Part shown: positions 15,169 through 24,508 of the stretch, piece after piece
Layout of the letters: each line of letters begins with the position of its first letter
How positions within the stretch are numbered: the first letter of the stretch is position 1
Assembly (NCBI GenBank): GCA_966211525.1
Contig: CBIHOZ010000077.1
Coordinates: forward strand, 1 to 31,496
Direction: 5' to 3'
DNA: 31,496 nucleotides
Source: Ohtaekwangia sp966211525
Lineage (GTDB): Bacteria > Bacteroidota > Bacteroidia > Cytophagales > Cyclobacteriaceae
The notes under the pieces: model-generated
Databases searched by the model: none
Seen by the model: the letters and a program-made list of their open reading frames with translations, nothing else
What the model was told of the DNA's origin: nothing
Made by a program: the position numbers and the translations under genes

Positions 15169-17223
15169 ATGATGATCAACAGCACAGAACAGGAAGAGCG
15201 CGAATACCTTGAAGAGATCAAAGAGAAACTTCAGTTGGCCCTCATACGGGTTGATGATACCGTTAAACAATTCTCCGCTGAACTGCGGCAGAACAAACAA
15301 TATATCTATGAGAATCAATCGGGCATGGACGAAGCGGATATGGTGGCAGCCGGTCAGTCCATTAATCGTATGGCTTTTACGGGGGAGTCGGCTGTAGCCA
15401 AAAAAAGAAAGCTGTATAAACTCAAAGACTCTCCGTATTTCGGTCGTATCGATTTTATAGCGGGGCAGGAGCGAAGCCCTATATATATAGGCATCTATTC
15501 GTTCGCAGATGATTCTCAGCGTGCAAATTCAATCTACGACTGGCGTGCCCCTATATCATCGATGTTCTATGATTTTGAACTCGGTGAAGCCTGGTATAAA
15601 ACACCATCGGGTACCATACACGGTGAAGTGGCCTTGAAACGCCAGTACAAGATCCGGGAAGGGAAGATGGAGTTTATGATTGAGAACGCGGTAAACATCC
15701 ACGATGATATTTTGCAGAAGGAGCTAAGTAAGTCTTCGGATGACAAGATGAAGAACATCGTGGCAACCATTCAACGTGATCAGAATGCTGTGATCCGCAA
15801 TGAGACTGCACAGGTTATGATCATCCAGGGAGTTGCCGGTTCCGGTAAGACATCTATCGCGTTACACCGTATTGCATTTTTGTTGTACCGCTTCCGCGAG
15901 ACCATTACATCGAAGGATATACTCATTCTCTCACCAAATAAGGTATTCGCAGACTATATATCGAACGTATTACCGGAACTTGGTGAAGAACATATACCTG
16001 AGATGGGAATGGATGAACTGGCCACAGAGTTATTGGAAGACAAGTATAAATTTCAAAGTTTCTTTGACCAGGTTTCTGCACTGCTTGAAAAGCATGATTC
16101 TTCTTTTATCGAACGTATCCGTTTCAAATCCACCTTTGAATTTTTAGGACAGCTAAACCGCTATCTTATCCATGTAGAGAATAATTACTTTGGCGCAGCC
16201 GAACAGGAGATACGGGTAGCAGGTATTGTCGTGCCGTGGCCGTTTATCATTGAGCGGTTACGCGCCTATCATCGTCTCCCTATATTCAAGCGTTTCCCGG
16301 AAGCGGTGAAAGATGTACTGAACTATGTACGCAGTCATACGAAACGCAAATTAACCGGTAGTGAAAAGGCGCAGATATGGGAAACCATTCCGCGTATGTT
16401 CAGACTCGGTAATGTATTCGACCTGTATAAAGATTTTTACAAGTGGATGGGACAGGAGCACCTGTTTCGCCTCGGACCAAACGGTTCATTGGAATATGCC
16501 GATGTTTTCCCGCTCATATATTGCAAGATCAGGTTGGAAGGTGTTAAGACGTATGATGATGTAAAGCATTTACTTATTGATGAGATGCAGGATTATACAC
16601 CGGTGCAGTACGCAGTGGTGTCGCGTTTGTTTAACTGTAAGAAAACCATACTTGGTGATGTAAGTCAAACGGTAAATCCATACAGTGCTTCTTCAGCGGA
16701 AGGTATACAGCAGGTATTTCCGCAGGCGGATACGGTAAAGTTATTCAGGAGTTATCGATCTACTTATGAGATCACAGCATTTGCACAGCATATATCCAGC
16801 AATCCCAACGTAGTGCCTATGGAACGTCACGGGCAGGTACCGGAAGTGCTGCGGTATAACAGTAACCAGGAAGAAGGTGAGGCTATCAAAGACCTGATCG
16901 AGCGATTCAGAAATTCTGATCGTCAGTCCCTGGGAATTATCTGCAAGACATTGCAGCAGGCCGAAGATCTATATCACGATATAAAAGGCCCCGGGGTAAA
17001 TCTACTCACTCCCGACAGTACTTCATTTGCCAATGGTGTTGTGGTAACAACAGCACACCTTGCAAAGGGATTGGAATTCGATGAAGTGATCGTTCCTTTT
17101 GCATCATCCCGGAACTACAACACCGATGTTGACCGAAGCATGCTATATATAGCTTGCACCCGCGCCATGCACCTGCTGACGCTTACGTACTCAAGAGACC
17201 TCACTACGTTCGTTACGCAGTAA
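15169..17223 (+). CDS. helD: HelD-like superfamily 1 helicase (RNA polymerase recycling factor type)
   Basis: 684 residues from the first of two adjacent ATGs (15169, 15172); the 14 codons upstream lie in the leader. HelD proteins are ATPases that free stalled RNA polymerase. The N-terminal coiled coil (about 5-45: EREYLEEIKEKLQLAL) and the HelD-typical DWRAP (124-128) precede the ATPase. Helicase motifs: Walker A GVAGSGKTS (221-229), Walker B LLIDEMQD (468-475), LGDVSQ (495-500), FRSYRST (526-532), VVTTAHLAKGLEFD (625-638), YIACTRA (660-666). The insertion between the Walker motifs (about 290-460) is the expected place of the HelD-specific arm. It lacks UvrD 2A/2B-length domains, which fits HelD. 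Expressed alone; ends at a shared bidirectional terminator. Confidence 0.9.
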   Translation: MMINSTEQEEREYLEEIKEKLQLALIRVDDTVKQFSAELRQNKQYIYENQSGMDEADMVAAGQSINRMAFTGESAVAKKRKLYKLKDSPYFGRIDFIAGQERSPIYIGIYSFADDSQRANSIYDWRAPISSMFYDFELGEAWYKTPSGTIHGEVALKRQYKIREGKMEFMIENAVNIHDDILQKELSKSSDDKMKNIVATIQRDQNAVIRNETAQVMIIQGVAGSGKTSIALHRIAFLLYRFRETITSKDILILSPNKVFADYISNVLPELGEEHIPEMGMDELATELLEDKYKFQSFFDQVSALLEKHDSSFIERIRFKSTFEFLGQLNRYLIHVENNYFGAAEQEIRVAGIVVPWPFIIERLRAYHRLPIFKRFPEAVKDVLNYVRSHTKRKLTGSEKAQIWETIPRMFRLGNVFDLYKDFYKWMGQEHLFRLGPNGSLEYADVFPLIYCKIRLEGVKTYDDVKHLLIDEMQDYTPVQYAVVSRLFNCKKTILGDVSQTVNPYSASSAEGIQQVFPQADTVKLFRSYRSTYEITAFAQHISSNPNVVPMERHGQVPEVLRYNSNQEEGEAIKDLIERFRNSDRQSLGIICKTLQQAEDLYHDIKGPGVNLLTPDSTSFANGVVVTTAHLAKGLEFDEVIVPFASSRNYNTDVDRSMLYIACTRAMHLLTLTYSRDLTTFVTQ

Positions 17224-17286
17224 TCCGAAACTATATATCGGGCTGTTGCTGAAAAATTTTTTTACTATAAAAACTATGTAAATAAG

Positions 17287-17320
17287 AAAGGGTGGCTATA
17301 AACCACCCTTTCCATTTTTA
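17287..17320. terminator. Bidirectional terminator between helicase and susD genes
   Basis: Perfect 9-base stem AAAGGGTGG (17287-17295) and CCACCCTTT (17303-17311) with loop CTATAAA, followed on the plus strand by CCATTTTTATA. On the minus strand the stem is followed by a weaker T-rich run. It sits between two convergent genes and can serve both. Confidence 0.85.
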
Positions 17321-17336
17321 TACCTTATGGTATGAA

Positions 17337-18872
17337 TTATTGATTCAATACAGGGTTGTTCAATACTTCAGCTTGTGGTATAGGGAACGTTAATTCATCC
17401 GAATCATAAGTGAAAGACTGCCCTGCGAGGAACAAGTGATTCTCACCGCGAGTGACAGTAACTTTGTTACGTTTTACAGATAAATACGTTTTTCCTTCAC
17501 CCCATAATTCGATGCGGGTTTGTAAGTGAATTTCGTCAAGCAATGCTTGTCCTGTAAGTGCATCGATATAGCTATAGTCATCTATTCGTCTCTCCAATAA
17601 GTCTGCTAGGCGTTGTTTTGCCTCGGATTCATTGTTCAGCTTAGCGTTAGCTTCAGCGTTTAAAAGATAGAATTCTTCAACGCGCATGTAAACATAGTCG
17701 TCAACAATGCTTCGTTGCCCCCCAATTTCATCATCATCAAGGTATCTGGTTCTTTGTGAGGCATAGAACTTGTTTATAGGCCAGTATTGCCCATCCCCAT
17801 AAACATCTATGAACTGTTGCTTTCTGACATCGTCATCACGTATAGCTTCATATAGTCCATTATCGATTATTTTAGGGTCACCTGCCCATGCATAGCTATA
17901 GGTAAACAAATCAACTTGCCCCCACCAAGAAACTAAGTCAAGGTTATTAGCCAACGTTAGGTCTACTCCCCACATCCAGCTGAGATTTGACACTTTGTTA
18001 AAACCAGATTGAGGATTAATTAACAAACCAGTTTCGTCAAATTGAGCTGTTACTTCCTCTTTGGTATTTAGTCTGAAACTCGTAGTATTGATTATATCTT
18101 CAGTAAGCTGTACTACTTTCTGAAGATCAGCAGTGGTCCCTCTGGCAGCAAGGACATATGCAAGCAAGCCCTTTGCAACTGAGGCACTAATCTGATCTTT
18201 TGATGTTCTGGTAAATCCATTAAGATATTCAATGGCTTGTGTAAGGTCACTTTCCATTAAATCATATACCTGTGCTGCCGTACTAAGCGGTTGATTTGGA
18301 ACTTTAGTAGTTGTATATATAGGCAGTATTCGCTCCGTGCCGTCACCATAACCAGTGCTATAGAATTGAGTAAGATAGAAATAGCCGTAGGCGCGAAGGG
18401 CTTTGGCCTGTCCCATGATATGGCGCTGTGTTGCCTCCGTTTGAACGGAATCAGTTCCTCCTAATGCGTCAATCACACCGTTGGCACCTTGTATAATTCT
18501 ATAATAGTATCTCCAAGGTTGGTAGGCCGGATTTACCGTATAATCTTTCGTAGCCTGATAACGTGCAATTTGAGAATACCATCCATAAATTACGGCACCT
18601 AATGCCATATCAGATGAAAGCATGTCACTGTATATATCATAGCCTTTCTGTCCAAAGTCGTCATGATTGGTTGTGCCGCCTGTTTCAGTTTTATACATGT
18701 TAGCATATATACCTGCGACATATCCGTTAAGCAGGCTGAGATCTGTTTTCGAAGCTTCCTCGATTTGTTCCTGCGACAATTGCTCGCTGGGCTTTTTTTC
18801 AAGAAAGTCGTCCCCACATCCCCAGAGCATAACGAGAGCGAGTACACTTGCTATATAAAAACCTGTTTTCAT
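17337..18872 (-). CDS. SusD/RagB-family glycan-binding outer-membrane lipoprotein
   Basis: 511 residues. It is the surface lipoprotein that captures ligand and lids the SusC channel. I chose the ATG at 18872; the frame extends to a TTG at 18881. The signal peptide ends in LWGC (Cys19), followed by GDDFLEKKPSEQLS, the standard SusD start. Family features include helical TPR-like pairs (GQAKALRAYGYFYLTQFYSTGYGD), and a C-terminal EEFYLLNAEANAKL plus ERRIDDYSY, typical of the SusD/RagB C-terminal domain. Length is within the normal range. It follows SusC by 28 bases in the same operon. No sugar enzyme, sigma or anti-sigma gene adjoins the pair, so the ligand may be a glycan, glycopeptide or other nutrient. 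Confidence 0.93.
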   Translation of the reverse strand: MKTGFYIASVLALVMLWGCGDDFLEKKPSEQLSQEQIEEASKTDLSLLNGYVAGIYANMYKTETGGTTNHDDFGQKGYDIYSDMLSSDMALGAVIYGWYSQIARYQATKDYTVNPAYQPWRYYYRIIQGANGVIDALGGTDSVQTEATQRHIMGQAKALRAYGYFYLTQFYSTGYGDGTERILPIYTTTKVPNQPLSTAAQVYDLMESDLTQAIEYLNGFTRTSKDQISASVAKGLLAYVLAARGTTADLQKVVQLTEDIINTTSFRLNTKEEVTAQFDETGLLINPQSGFNKVSNLSWMWGVDLTLANNLDLVSWWGQVDLFTYSYAWAGDPKIIDNGLYEAIRDDDVRKQQFIDVYGDGQYWPINKFYASQRTRYLDDDEIGGQRSIVDDYVYMRVEEFYLLNAEANAKLNNESEAKQRLADLLERRIDDYSYIDALTGQALLDEIHLQTRIELWGEGKTYLSVKRNKVTVTRGENHLFLAGQSFTYDSDELTFPIPQAEVLNNPVLNQ

Positions 18873-18900
18873 GTTATTCAATGTTTAAATATGCTAATAA

Positions 18901-21900
18901 TTAGAATTTAACTCTCAAGCCAGCGGAAAGAGTTGAAAGCGGTGAGTATCGGTAAGTATCGGAATCTCCGGCTTCAGCCGTTGAAGGATTAAAACCTGCG
19001 CGTTTTGATTTCATCCAAAGGTTGTCTCCTGAGATCCAGATGCTGGCACTGCTGATCTTTAATCCGTTCAGTATATCTGTTGGAATTGTATACCCCAGGC
19101 GTACGTTGTTAAGGATCAAATAATTTGACTTAGTAATGAAGCGTGTAGACAATGATGATACGTTCTGGTCTGCTTCACTTGAAAGACGAGGTACGTTTGT
19201 CACATCACCTTCTTGTTGCCATCTGTTCAATATATCCTTATGCCAGTTATTGTTACCAATTTGGTCATTACTCATTAACGCGGCATAAGCACCATCGTAT
19301 GCATAACCTCCGAGGCTATATAGCATTTGCACACTCAACTCAAAACCTTTATAGCCTGCAGCAAGATTGATAGCTCCTCTTACTTTCGGAATCGCAGATT
19401 TGCCAGTATATAACTGTGTTGCCTGGGAGTACGACTTGGTAGTAGTTTTTACAAGGTCAGCAACAAGATCAGGATTTTGTGCCTGGAACTGTTGCATAGA
19501 GGTTACATTCTCGCCACCATCCATTGTACCATTTCCGTTGGCATCCTGGTAGTATACTGTCCAAGTACTTCTGCCATCAACAGGATCAACACCAGCAAAC
19601 TCACGCATATAGAAATCGAAGATCGAGTGGCCAACAGCCCAACCATAGCTGCCCTGAACATCGAGTATTTTTTGCTCGCCAGTGCTAGGGTCGATTGGCA
19701 TCGCTGTAAGCTTGTTCTTCAGTATCTCACCATTTACAGTCAAGTCGATATAGGCATTCTTGGTTTTCAACAGATGACCAGTCAAATCAAATTCCAATCC
19801 CTGGTTTCTTAATTTTCCATCGTTCACTTTAATCAACGCATAACCTATAGAAGGGCCAACTCTTCTGTCAAATATCAAGTCGGTTGTATTCTTAATATAG
19901 TAGTCAATTGTACCTGTTAAGAAATTACCCAACGAGAATTCAACACCTGCCTGGAACATTTTGGAAGTTTCCCAGGTAAGATCTGGATTTCCTTTGGTAT
20001 CAAAAGAGAATGCTGGATTGTTGTTTAGGTTGTCTACGTTGTAAAGATCATAACCCGGATAATAGCCTATACCTGCTTGCTCACCGATCAAACCGTAGCT
20101 GGTTTTTAGTTTCAGTGACTTAACAAGGTCCTGATTTTTCATGAAGCTTTCATTCGAGATTAGCCAGCTTGCACCAACTGAACCAAATGTTCCCCATTTA
20201 TTTTTTACAAATCGCGATGATCCATCCCTGCGAATACTTGCTGACAAGAAGTACGTTTGCTTATAGTCATATGACACTTGTGCAAAATAACTTTCTAGTG
20301 CATAAGACTCCGTATAAGAACTGTTCGGGTTTGAGACAACTGCATTGTTGAAATCTTCAATGGTAGGATCAACCAGGTAGAATGACGATATATCAGTGAC
20401 ATCTGATTCCCAATCGGTAGCTTCGTGTGCTGCAATAACTTCAACGCTATGATCTCCGAAACTTTTATTGTAACGGAGCAGGTTCAACAAGTTGTAAGAA
20501 AACATTTCTGTTCTGCGATTATAGATTGAGCCATGTTGAGACGCTGATGAACCATAGTATTTGTTATTTCTAATAACATATTTGTTGTTATAGTATTGGA
20601 GTCCCAAACGGTTTTCAAATGTCAATCCATCAATAATCGTAAAGTTGATGGAGCCAGCTCCGTTCAACTCGTTGCGATCATCCCGGTATGTGTCGTAGGT
20701 TGCATCTGCTATAGCATTTGTCAGCCCGCCGAAGCCGCGATCTACGCCATAGTCAAACTGCGGACCGCCAAAGATCGGATCTGGAACATCATTACCTTCT
20801 TCGTCTTTGAGGTAGAGTGGGTAAATAGGAGGCATATTGTCAACAAACCAGAATATACTTCCAGAGTCTTCGCTTTGTCCAGCGCGGTCAGTTTTCGAAT
20901 GAGCATAGCCAAAGTTGAAAGAAGTGTTCAGCCATTTCTTTACCTCGTGATTGAGATTCAAGCGAGCTGAAAAACGTTGGAAGTCAGAATTGATAGAGTA
21001 GCCTTTATCATTCAAATAACCGACAGAGGAATAGTAATTCGTCTTCTCATTTGAGCCGCCAAATTTTACATTCACTTCGTGACGAGCTGAACTTTGGAAG
21101 GCGTGATCTTCCCAATTTTCAGGATTGTATTTTCGGGTAACACCAGGTCTTACTGTTCTTGTAGTAGGATCAATCAACTCGGCGCCATTTGCTACATTCC
21201 AGATATTATAAGCAGGGTTTATACCTGCACCAGAAAACAATCTCGCGTTAGCATAAGCTTCTGGATTTGCATTGTTTACGGCGACACCCTGGTTATAGAG
21301 TGCTTCCCAGCTAAGGCCTATATATTGCTCAGGCGATTTGATAACATCATAGCGTGGCAACAACGACATGTTGGTACCAAACTGACCATCAACTTCAATA
21401 AAAGAGTTCTTTCCTTTACCATTACGAGTGTTGATGAGTATAACACCGTTGGCACCGCGCGCTCCATAGATAGCAGTAGCCGCTGCGTCTTTCAAAACAG
21501 TGGTTGACTCTATATCAGCTGGGTTGATCGAATTGAGATTTCCGGTAAAAGGAACTCCATCTACAACATACAGCGGATCACGATTGCCATTCACGGAACC
21601 AAAACCGCGTATACGCACCGTTGACACCGTTCCAGGTTGACCACTGTTATTAATTACCTGAAGACCGGCAACTTCTCCTGCCAATGCACGTGTGATATTC
21701 GGAACATTTTTACGAGCAAGATTATCAGATGATACAACCTTCGCTGTACCCGTAAAGGCTTGCTGTGTGGTAGTTGAATATCCAACAACAACAACTTCGG
21801 CAAGTTGTTGCGCGTCTTGCTCCATCTGCACATCAACTGTAGATTGACTGCCGATCTCAACATCTTGAGACTTGAGCCCGATAAATGTAAATGTTAATGT

Positions 21901-22113
21901 TGTATAGCCAGGTCGCACTACTACGCTATAGTTACCATTAACATCTGTTACCGTTCCTTCTGTTGTACCTTTTACAACAACGTTCACTCCAGGTAATCCA
22001 CTTCCATCTTCAACGGAAGTAACCTTCCCGGAAATCGTTCGATCCTGAGCGGACACTTCGATGGTTGCAACTGCAAACATCAAGGTCAGGACTCCGAGTA
22101 GAATTCTTTTCAT
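18901..22113 (-). CDS. SusC/RagA-family TonB-dependent outer-membrane transporter
   Basis: 1070 residues. Signal peptide 1-22 (MKRILLGVLTLMFAVATIEVSA), then a carboxypeptidase-regulatory-like beta domain (about 27-100: ISGKVTSVEDGSGLPGVNVVVKG), a TonB-box region (AEVVVVGYST) and the plug with LYVVDGVP (about 177-184), VLKDAAATAIYGARGANGVI and RIRGFGSV, all classic SusC signatures. The remaining residues form the 22-strand barrel, ending in a terminal Phe (LSAGLRVKF) as needed for BAM insertion. It imports large ligands with its SusD partner, powered by TonB-ExbBD. No STN domain precedes the beta domain, so direct sigma/anti-sigma signalling is not expected. Confidence 0.95.
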   Translation of the reverse strand: MKRILLGVLTLMFAVATIEVSAQDRTISGKVTSVEDGSGLPGVNVVVKGTTEGTVTDVNGNYSVVVRPGYTTLTFTFIGLKSQDVEIGSQSTVDVQMEQDAQQLAEVVVVGYSTTTQQAFTGTAKVVSSDNLARKNVPNITRALAGEVAGLQVINNSGQPGTVSTVRIRGFGSVNGNRDPLYVVDGVPFTGNLNSINPADIESTTVLKDAAATAIYGARGANGVILINTRNGKGKNSFIEVDGQFGTNMSLLPRYDVIKSPEQYIGLSWEALYNQGVAVNNANPEAYANARLFSGAGINPAYNIWNVANGAELIDPTTRTVRPGVTRKYNPENWEDHAFQSSARHEVNVKFGGSNEKTNYYSSVGYLNDKGYSINSDFQRFSARLNLNHEVKKWLNTSFNFGYAHSKTDRAGQSEDSGSIFWFVDNMPPIYPLYLKDEEGNDVPDPIFGGPQFDYGVDRGFGGLTNAIADATYDTYRDDRNELNGAGSINFTIIDGLTFENRLGLQYYNNKYVIRNNKYYGSSASQHGSIYNRRTEMFSYNLLNLLRYNKSFGDHSVEVIAAHEATDWESDVTDISSFYLVDPTIEDFNNAVVSNPNSSYTESYALESYFAQVSYDYKQTYFLSASIRRDGSSRFVKNKWGTFGSVGASWLISNESFMKNQDLVKSLKLKTSYGLIGEQAGIGYYPGYDLYNVDNLNNNPAFSFDTKGNPDLTWETSKMFQAGVEFSLGNFLTGTIDYYIKNTTDLIFDRRVGPSIGYALIKVNDGKLRNQGLEFDLTGHLLKTKNAYIDLTVNGEILKNKLTAMPIDPSTGEQKILDVQGSYGWAVGHSIFDFYMREFAGVDPVDGRSTWTVYYQDANGNGTMDGGENVTSMQQFQAQNPDLVADLVKTTTKSYSQATQLYTGKSAIPKVRGAINLAAGYKGFELSVQMLYSLGGYAYDGAYAALMSNDQIGNNNWHKDILNRWQQEGDVTNVPRLSSEADQNVSSLSTRFITKSNYLILNNVRLGYTIPTDILNGLKISSASIWISGDNLWMKSKRAGFNPSTAEAGDSDTYRYSPLSTLSAGLRVKF

Positions 22114-22153
22114 ACTACTTAGTTGGGTTAATAAAAAAATTTAATTAGGGCGT

Positions 22154-22182
22154 CAAACTTATTACAAAATGAATCACAACAA
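22154..22182 (-). promoter_or_regulatory. Promoter of the susC-susD operon
   Basis: On the minus strand, TTG (22182-22180, within a TTTTG) is followed after 18 bases by TAAGTTTG (22161-22154), an exact TAnnTTTG. The expected transcript start near 22146 leaves a leader of about 33 bases to the ATG at 22113. Confidence 0.7.
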
Positions 22183-22570
22183 AAGTCATCCATCACAAAA
22201 TAGATTACATTCATATAAATTTAAGTCACCCATATTATGGTATAAAATTCTTGAATATCGACCTTATAGTTTGTTAGAAGACTCATCGTTGATCGCAAAA
22301 AGGGTTAGAAAACGATTTAAAACATTAGCCTGAGAAACGCGATTTATTTTTTTCGTGTGGATGGTTGTTGGAAAAAAATTAAACGAACAAAAATATTTTT
22401 TAAGAACGGACTTGTAAGAGGTTAAACATGTGTTCGAGAGATGTCTATTGCCGAACATTTTTTCCCTCAACCGGACAGGCTACACGCAGAGCAACTCGTC
22501 ACACGTGATGTAACAACAGATTTTTAGTTGGCTGGACAATTGTAATGAGACATTCAAAACCCCTTGGCTT
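22183..22570. other. AT-rich divergent intergenic region
   Basis: About 390 bases between the SusC promoter and the S41 peptidase start. It is rich in A- and T-runs and I support no gene in it; short minus-strand frames (22264-22470, 22480-22707) lack motifs and the second overlaps the peptidase. I see no exact TAnnTTTG for the peptidase. Confidence 0.4.
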
Positions 22571-23881
22571 ATGCGGTATATTTTTCTGTATATCATTATC
22601 TGCGGCACGCTTCTTAATAGTGCGCTTGCACAATCGGCAACTGAAAAGACTAAGCCGGTGTCAGCAAAAATTCTAATCGACAGTCTCGACAGAGCTTTGT
22701 ATCGCATCTATATATTTCCGGATAAATCGCAGGTAATGGGGAATTATCTGAAGAGTCAATTGAAGAAGGGAGTTTATAAGAATATATCGGATCCGAAATT
22801 GCTGGCCGATAAAATTGGTGCTGACCTGCAAAGCGTTCATAAAGACGGACATCTTCGTGTACACTACGATCCTGAATTTTCAGCACAGGCGGTAGCACAA
22901 CAAAAGAACAGCGGACCACCTGACCTGACCGAGGCGATCAAACGTGCGAAGGAAGAAAACTTCTCATTTCGTAAAGTAGAGATATTGGATGGAAATATAG
23001 GCTATGTACACTTTCAGGGATTTATTGGATTTATAGAAGAAGCGAAACCAACTCTCACCGCTGCTTTTCGGTTTGTGTCCAATACAGATGCTGAGATTAT
23101 TGATCTGCGCAACAACGGTGGTGGTAGTCCGTGGATGGTAAAACAAATCTGCAGTTATTTTTATAAGGAACGTACACGCCTGAATGATATATATGAGCGA
23201 AGAAGAAATAAGACCATGGAATTTTGGGCGGAGCCGGAATTGGCAGATACCATGAAGTTGTCCATGCCGCTATATATACTCACCAGTAAAAATACTTTTT
23301 CTGCGGCAGAAGATTTTACCTATGCTATGCAGGTGAATAAACGTGCTATAATTGTAGGGGAGACTACCGGCGGTGGCGCACATCCAACCGGCCCTGTTGA
23401 TATAGGACAAGGTTTTATTGTAGATATACCTTTTGCGCGCTCGATAAATCACATTACGAAAACTGACTGGGAGGGAACCGGAGTCGTGCCGGATGTAGCC
23501 GTGGCAGCGGATGATGCGCTGCGGAAAGCTCACGCACTTGCCCTGGAAACACAGTTAAATGTTGCCAAAACAGAAGAGAAGAAGAAACAGATACAATGGT
23601 CTATGCGTGCGCTTAAGGCTCATGACGATACCACAACGGACAATCCGCCATACACTAAATATGCTGGTGAATACGGAAAGTTTAGTATCACCCTGAAAGA
23701 CAGCAAACTTTATCTCCATGATTTTAACGGACGAACGTTTCTGCTGAAGCCCATCGAAGGCAGCTTATTCCTTGCAACGGATTGGCTACAGGCCGAATTT
23801 ATTACGTCAGCAACCGGCTCTGTATCGCTGAAACTATTGGGTAAACCTGGCTGGGAAGATATATATGAGCGAACGAAGTAA
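22571..23881 (+). CDS. Secreted S41-family peptidase (tail-specific protease / IRBP type)
   Basis: 436 residues with a signal peptide MRYIFLYIIICGTLLNSALAQ (1-21). An N-terminal helical domain (about 30-110) is followed by the S41 core: IGYVHFQGF (143-151), AEIIDLRNNGGG (174-185), LYILTSKNTFSAAE with the likely nucleophile Ser244, and VGETTGGGAHP (262-272). The order and spacing fit the IRBP-like branch of S41, which lacks an obvious PDZ domain, and none is seen here. After about residue 350 a small beta domain (YAGEYGKFSITLKDSKLYLHD) resembles the C-terminal domains common in Bacteroidota hydrolases. It probably acts in the periplasm or outside the cell on peptides. It converges with the NUDIX gene, with only 9 bases between the stops. 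Confidence 0.9.
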   Translation: MRYIFLYIIICGTLLNSALAQSATEKTKPVSAKILIDSLDRALYRIYIFPDKSQVMGNYLKSQLKKGVYKNISDPKLLADKIGADLQSVHKDGHLRVHYDPEFSAQAVAQQKNSGPPDLTEAIKRAKEENFSFRKVEILDGNIGYVHFQGFIGFIEEAKPTLTAAFRFVSNTDAEIIDLRNNGGGSPWMVKQICSYFYKERTRLNDIYERRRNKTMEFWAEPELADTMKLSMPLYILTSKNTFSAAEDFTYAMQVNKRAIIVGETTGGGAHPTGPVDIGQGFIVDIPFARSINHITKTDWEGTGVVPDVAVAADDALRKAHALALETQLNVAKTEEKKKQIQWSMRALKAHDDTTTDNPPYTKYAGEYGKFSITLKDSKLYLHDFNGRTFLLKPIEGSLFLATDWLQAEFITSATGSVSLKLLGKPGWEDIYERTK

Positions 23882-23890
23882 AACCGTACG

Positions 23891-24337
23891 CTAGGCCAGT
23901 AACTGCTTTTCATATAGAAAATCGAAAATGAGCTTGTCGACATGCGATACCTGCTCAATATCGGCATACCGAAGCCATCGGATTTCTTCAATTTCAGAAT
24001 CAGCTTGTAATATGCCGTTGTAGGCACCGGTATAGCAGGTCATCTTTACCTGCGTGCCATCCGTATGTCCATGTGCGAGCGCCTGGAATACACCTACAAA
24101 TTGAAGTGTCTCATTCTTTAGATCAACGGTAAGCTCTTCTTTGATTTCACGGCAGAGTGCCTGCTCATCGGTCTCACCTTGTTCGCGTTTACCTCCCGGT
24201 ATATAATATTTATCCTTGCCAAAGGTCTTTGTAACGAGTATCGATTTATCCTTTAATTCGATCCAGGCCAGTTTAGTCTCATAGAGCGTGCAGTTTGGGT
24301 TGAATGATTTATATACAACGTTACGGCTGGGTAACAA
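23891..24337 (-). CDS. NUDIX hydrolase, start uncertain
   Basis: NUDIX-fold pyrophosphohydrolase acting on a nucleoside diphosphate-linked substrate. The Nudix box starts at G49: GKREQGE then REIKEE (63-68), so the metal-binding glutamates are present; the usual Gly after REUxEE-x is Thr70. Flanking YYIPGG (44-49) and ALAHGHTDGTQVKMTCY are normal for the family. The only in-frame start giving a full protein is a TTG at 24337 (148 residues). Homologous proteins would be expected to begin close to TKLAWIELKD (about residue 22), but no ATG or GTG lies there in frame. An ATG one frame away (24282-24280) would give M-x-TKLAW if one base had been lost. A TAATTTTG element on the minus strand (24346-24339) also implies that translation starts downstream of 24332. 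Confidence 0.8.
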   Translation of the reverse strand: MLPSRNVVYKSFNPNCTLYETKLAWIELKDKSILVTKTFGKDKYYIPGGKREQGETDEQALCREIKEELTVDLKNETLQFVGVFQALAHGHTDGTQVKMTCYTGAYNGILQADSEIEEIRWLRYADIEQVSHVDKLIFDFLYEKQLLA

Positions 24338-24338
24338 T

Positions 24339-24346
24339 CAAAATTA
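24339..24346 (-). promoter_or_regulatory. Candidate -7 element for the NUDIX gene
   Basis: TAATTTTG on the minus strand matches TAnnTTTG. It lies directly against the TTG at 24337, so if it is used the protein must start further in. No TTG is seen at the -33 position. Confidence 0.35.
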
Positions 24347-24457
24347 AAAGTTTAAAGAAATATCCACGTTGCACCGTCAGAAAAACTTTTCACGTATACC
24401 GGTGTGTGCAACAAGCCTGGAGGTTCGAAGTTAGCCGATTAATATTTTTTTAAGAAT

Positions 24458-24487
24458 TTGCTTTTGCTGAAATGTAAAGTATATTTG
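24458..24487 (+). promoter_or_regulatory. Promoter of the membrane-protein/XRE operon
   Basis: TTG (24458-24460), a 19-base spacer, and TATATTTG (24480-24487) match the Bacteroidota -33/-7 consensus. The -7 element lies inside the first of two palindromic operators (24474-24489). Confidence 0.75.
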
Positions 24488-24505
24488 ACGTAAAGTAAAC
24501 TTTAC
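24474..24505 (+). promoter_or_regulatory. Tandem 16-bp palindromic operators
   Basis: Two 16-base sites stand head to tail without a gap: GTAAAGTATATTTGAC (24474-24489, imperfect) and GTAAAGTAAACTTTAC (24490-24505, perfect 7-base arms around AA). They cover the -7 element and the expected transcript start, and end 3 bases before an ATG at 24509. This is the layout of a self-repressing XRE regulator, which is the second gene of the operon. Confidence 0.75.
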
Positions 24506-24508
24506 AAT

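Noticed and set aside
13355..22113. Reading lyase, helicase and SusCD as one polysaccharide utilisation locus
   Set aside because: The genes are on different strands, separated by an unrelated helicase, a divergent promoter region and a terminator, with no sensor gene.
22264..22470. 68-residue minus-strand frame upstream of SusC
   Set aside because: Lys- and Phe-rich translation of AT-rich DNA, no motif.
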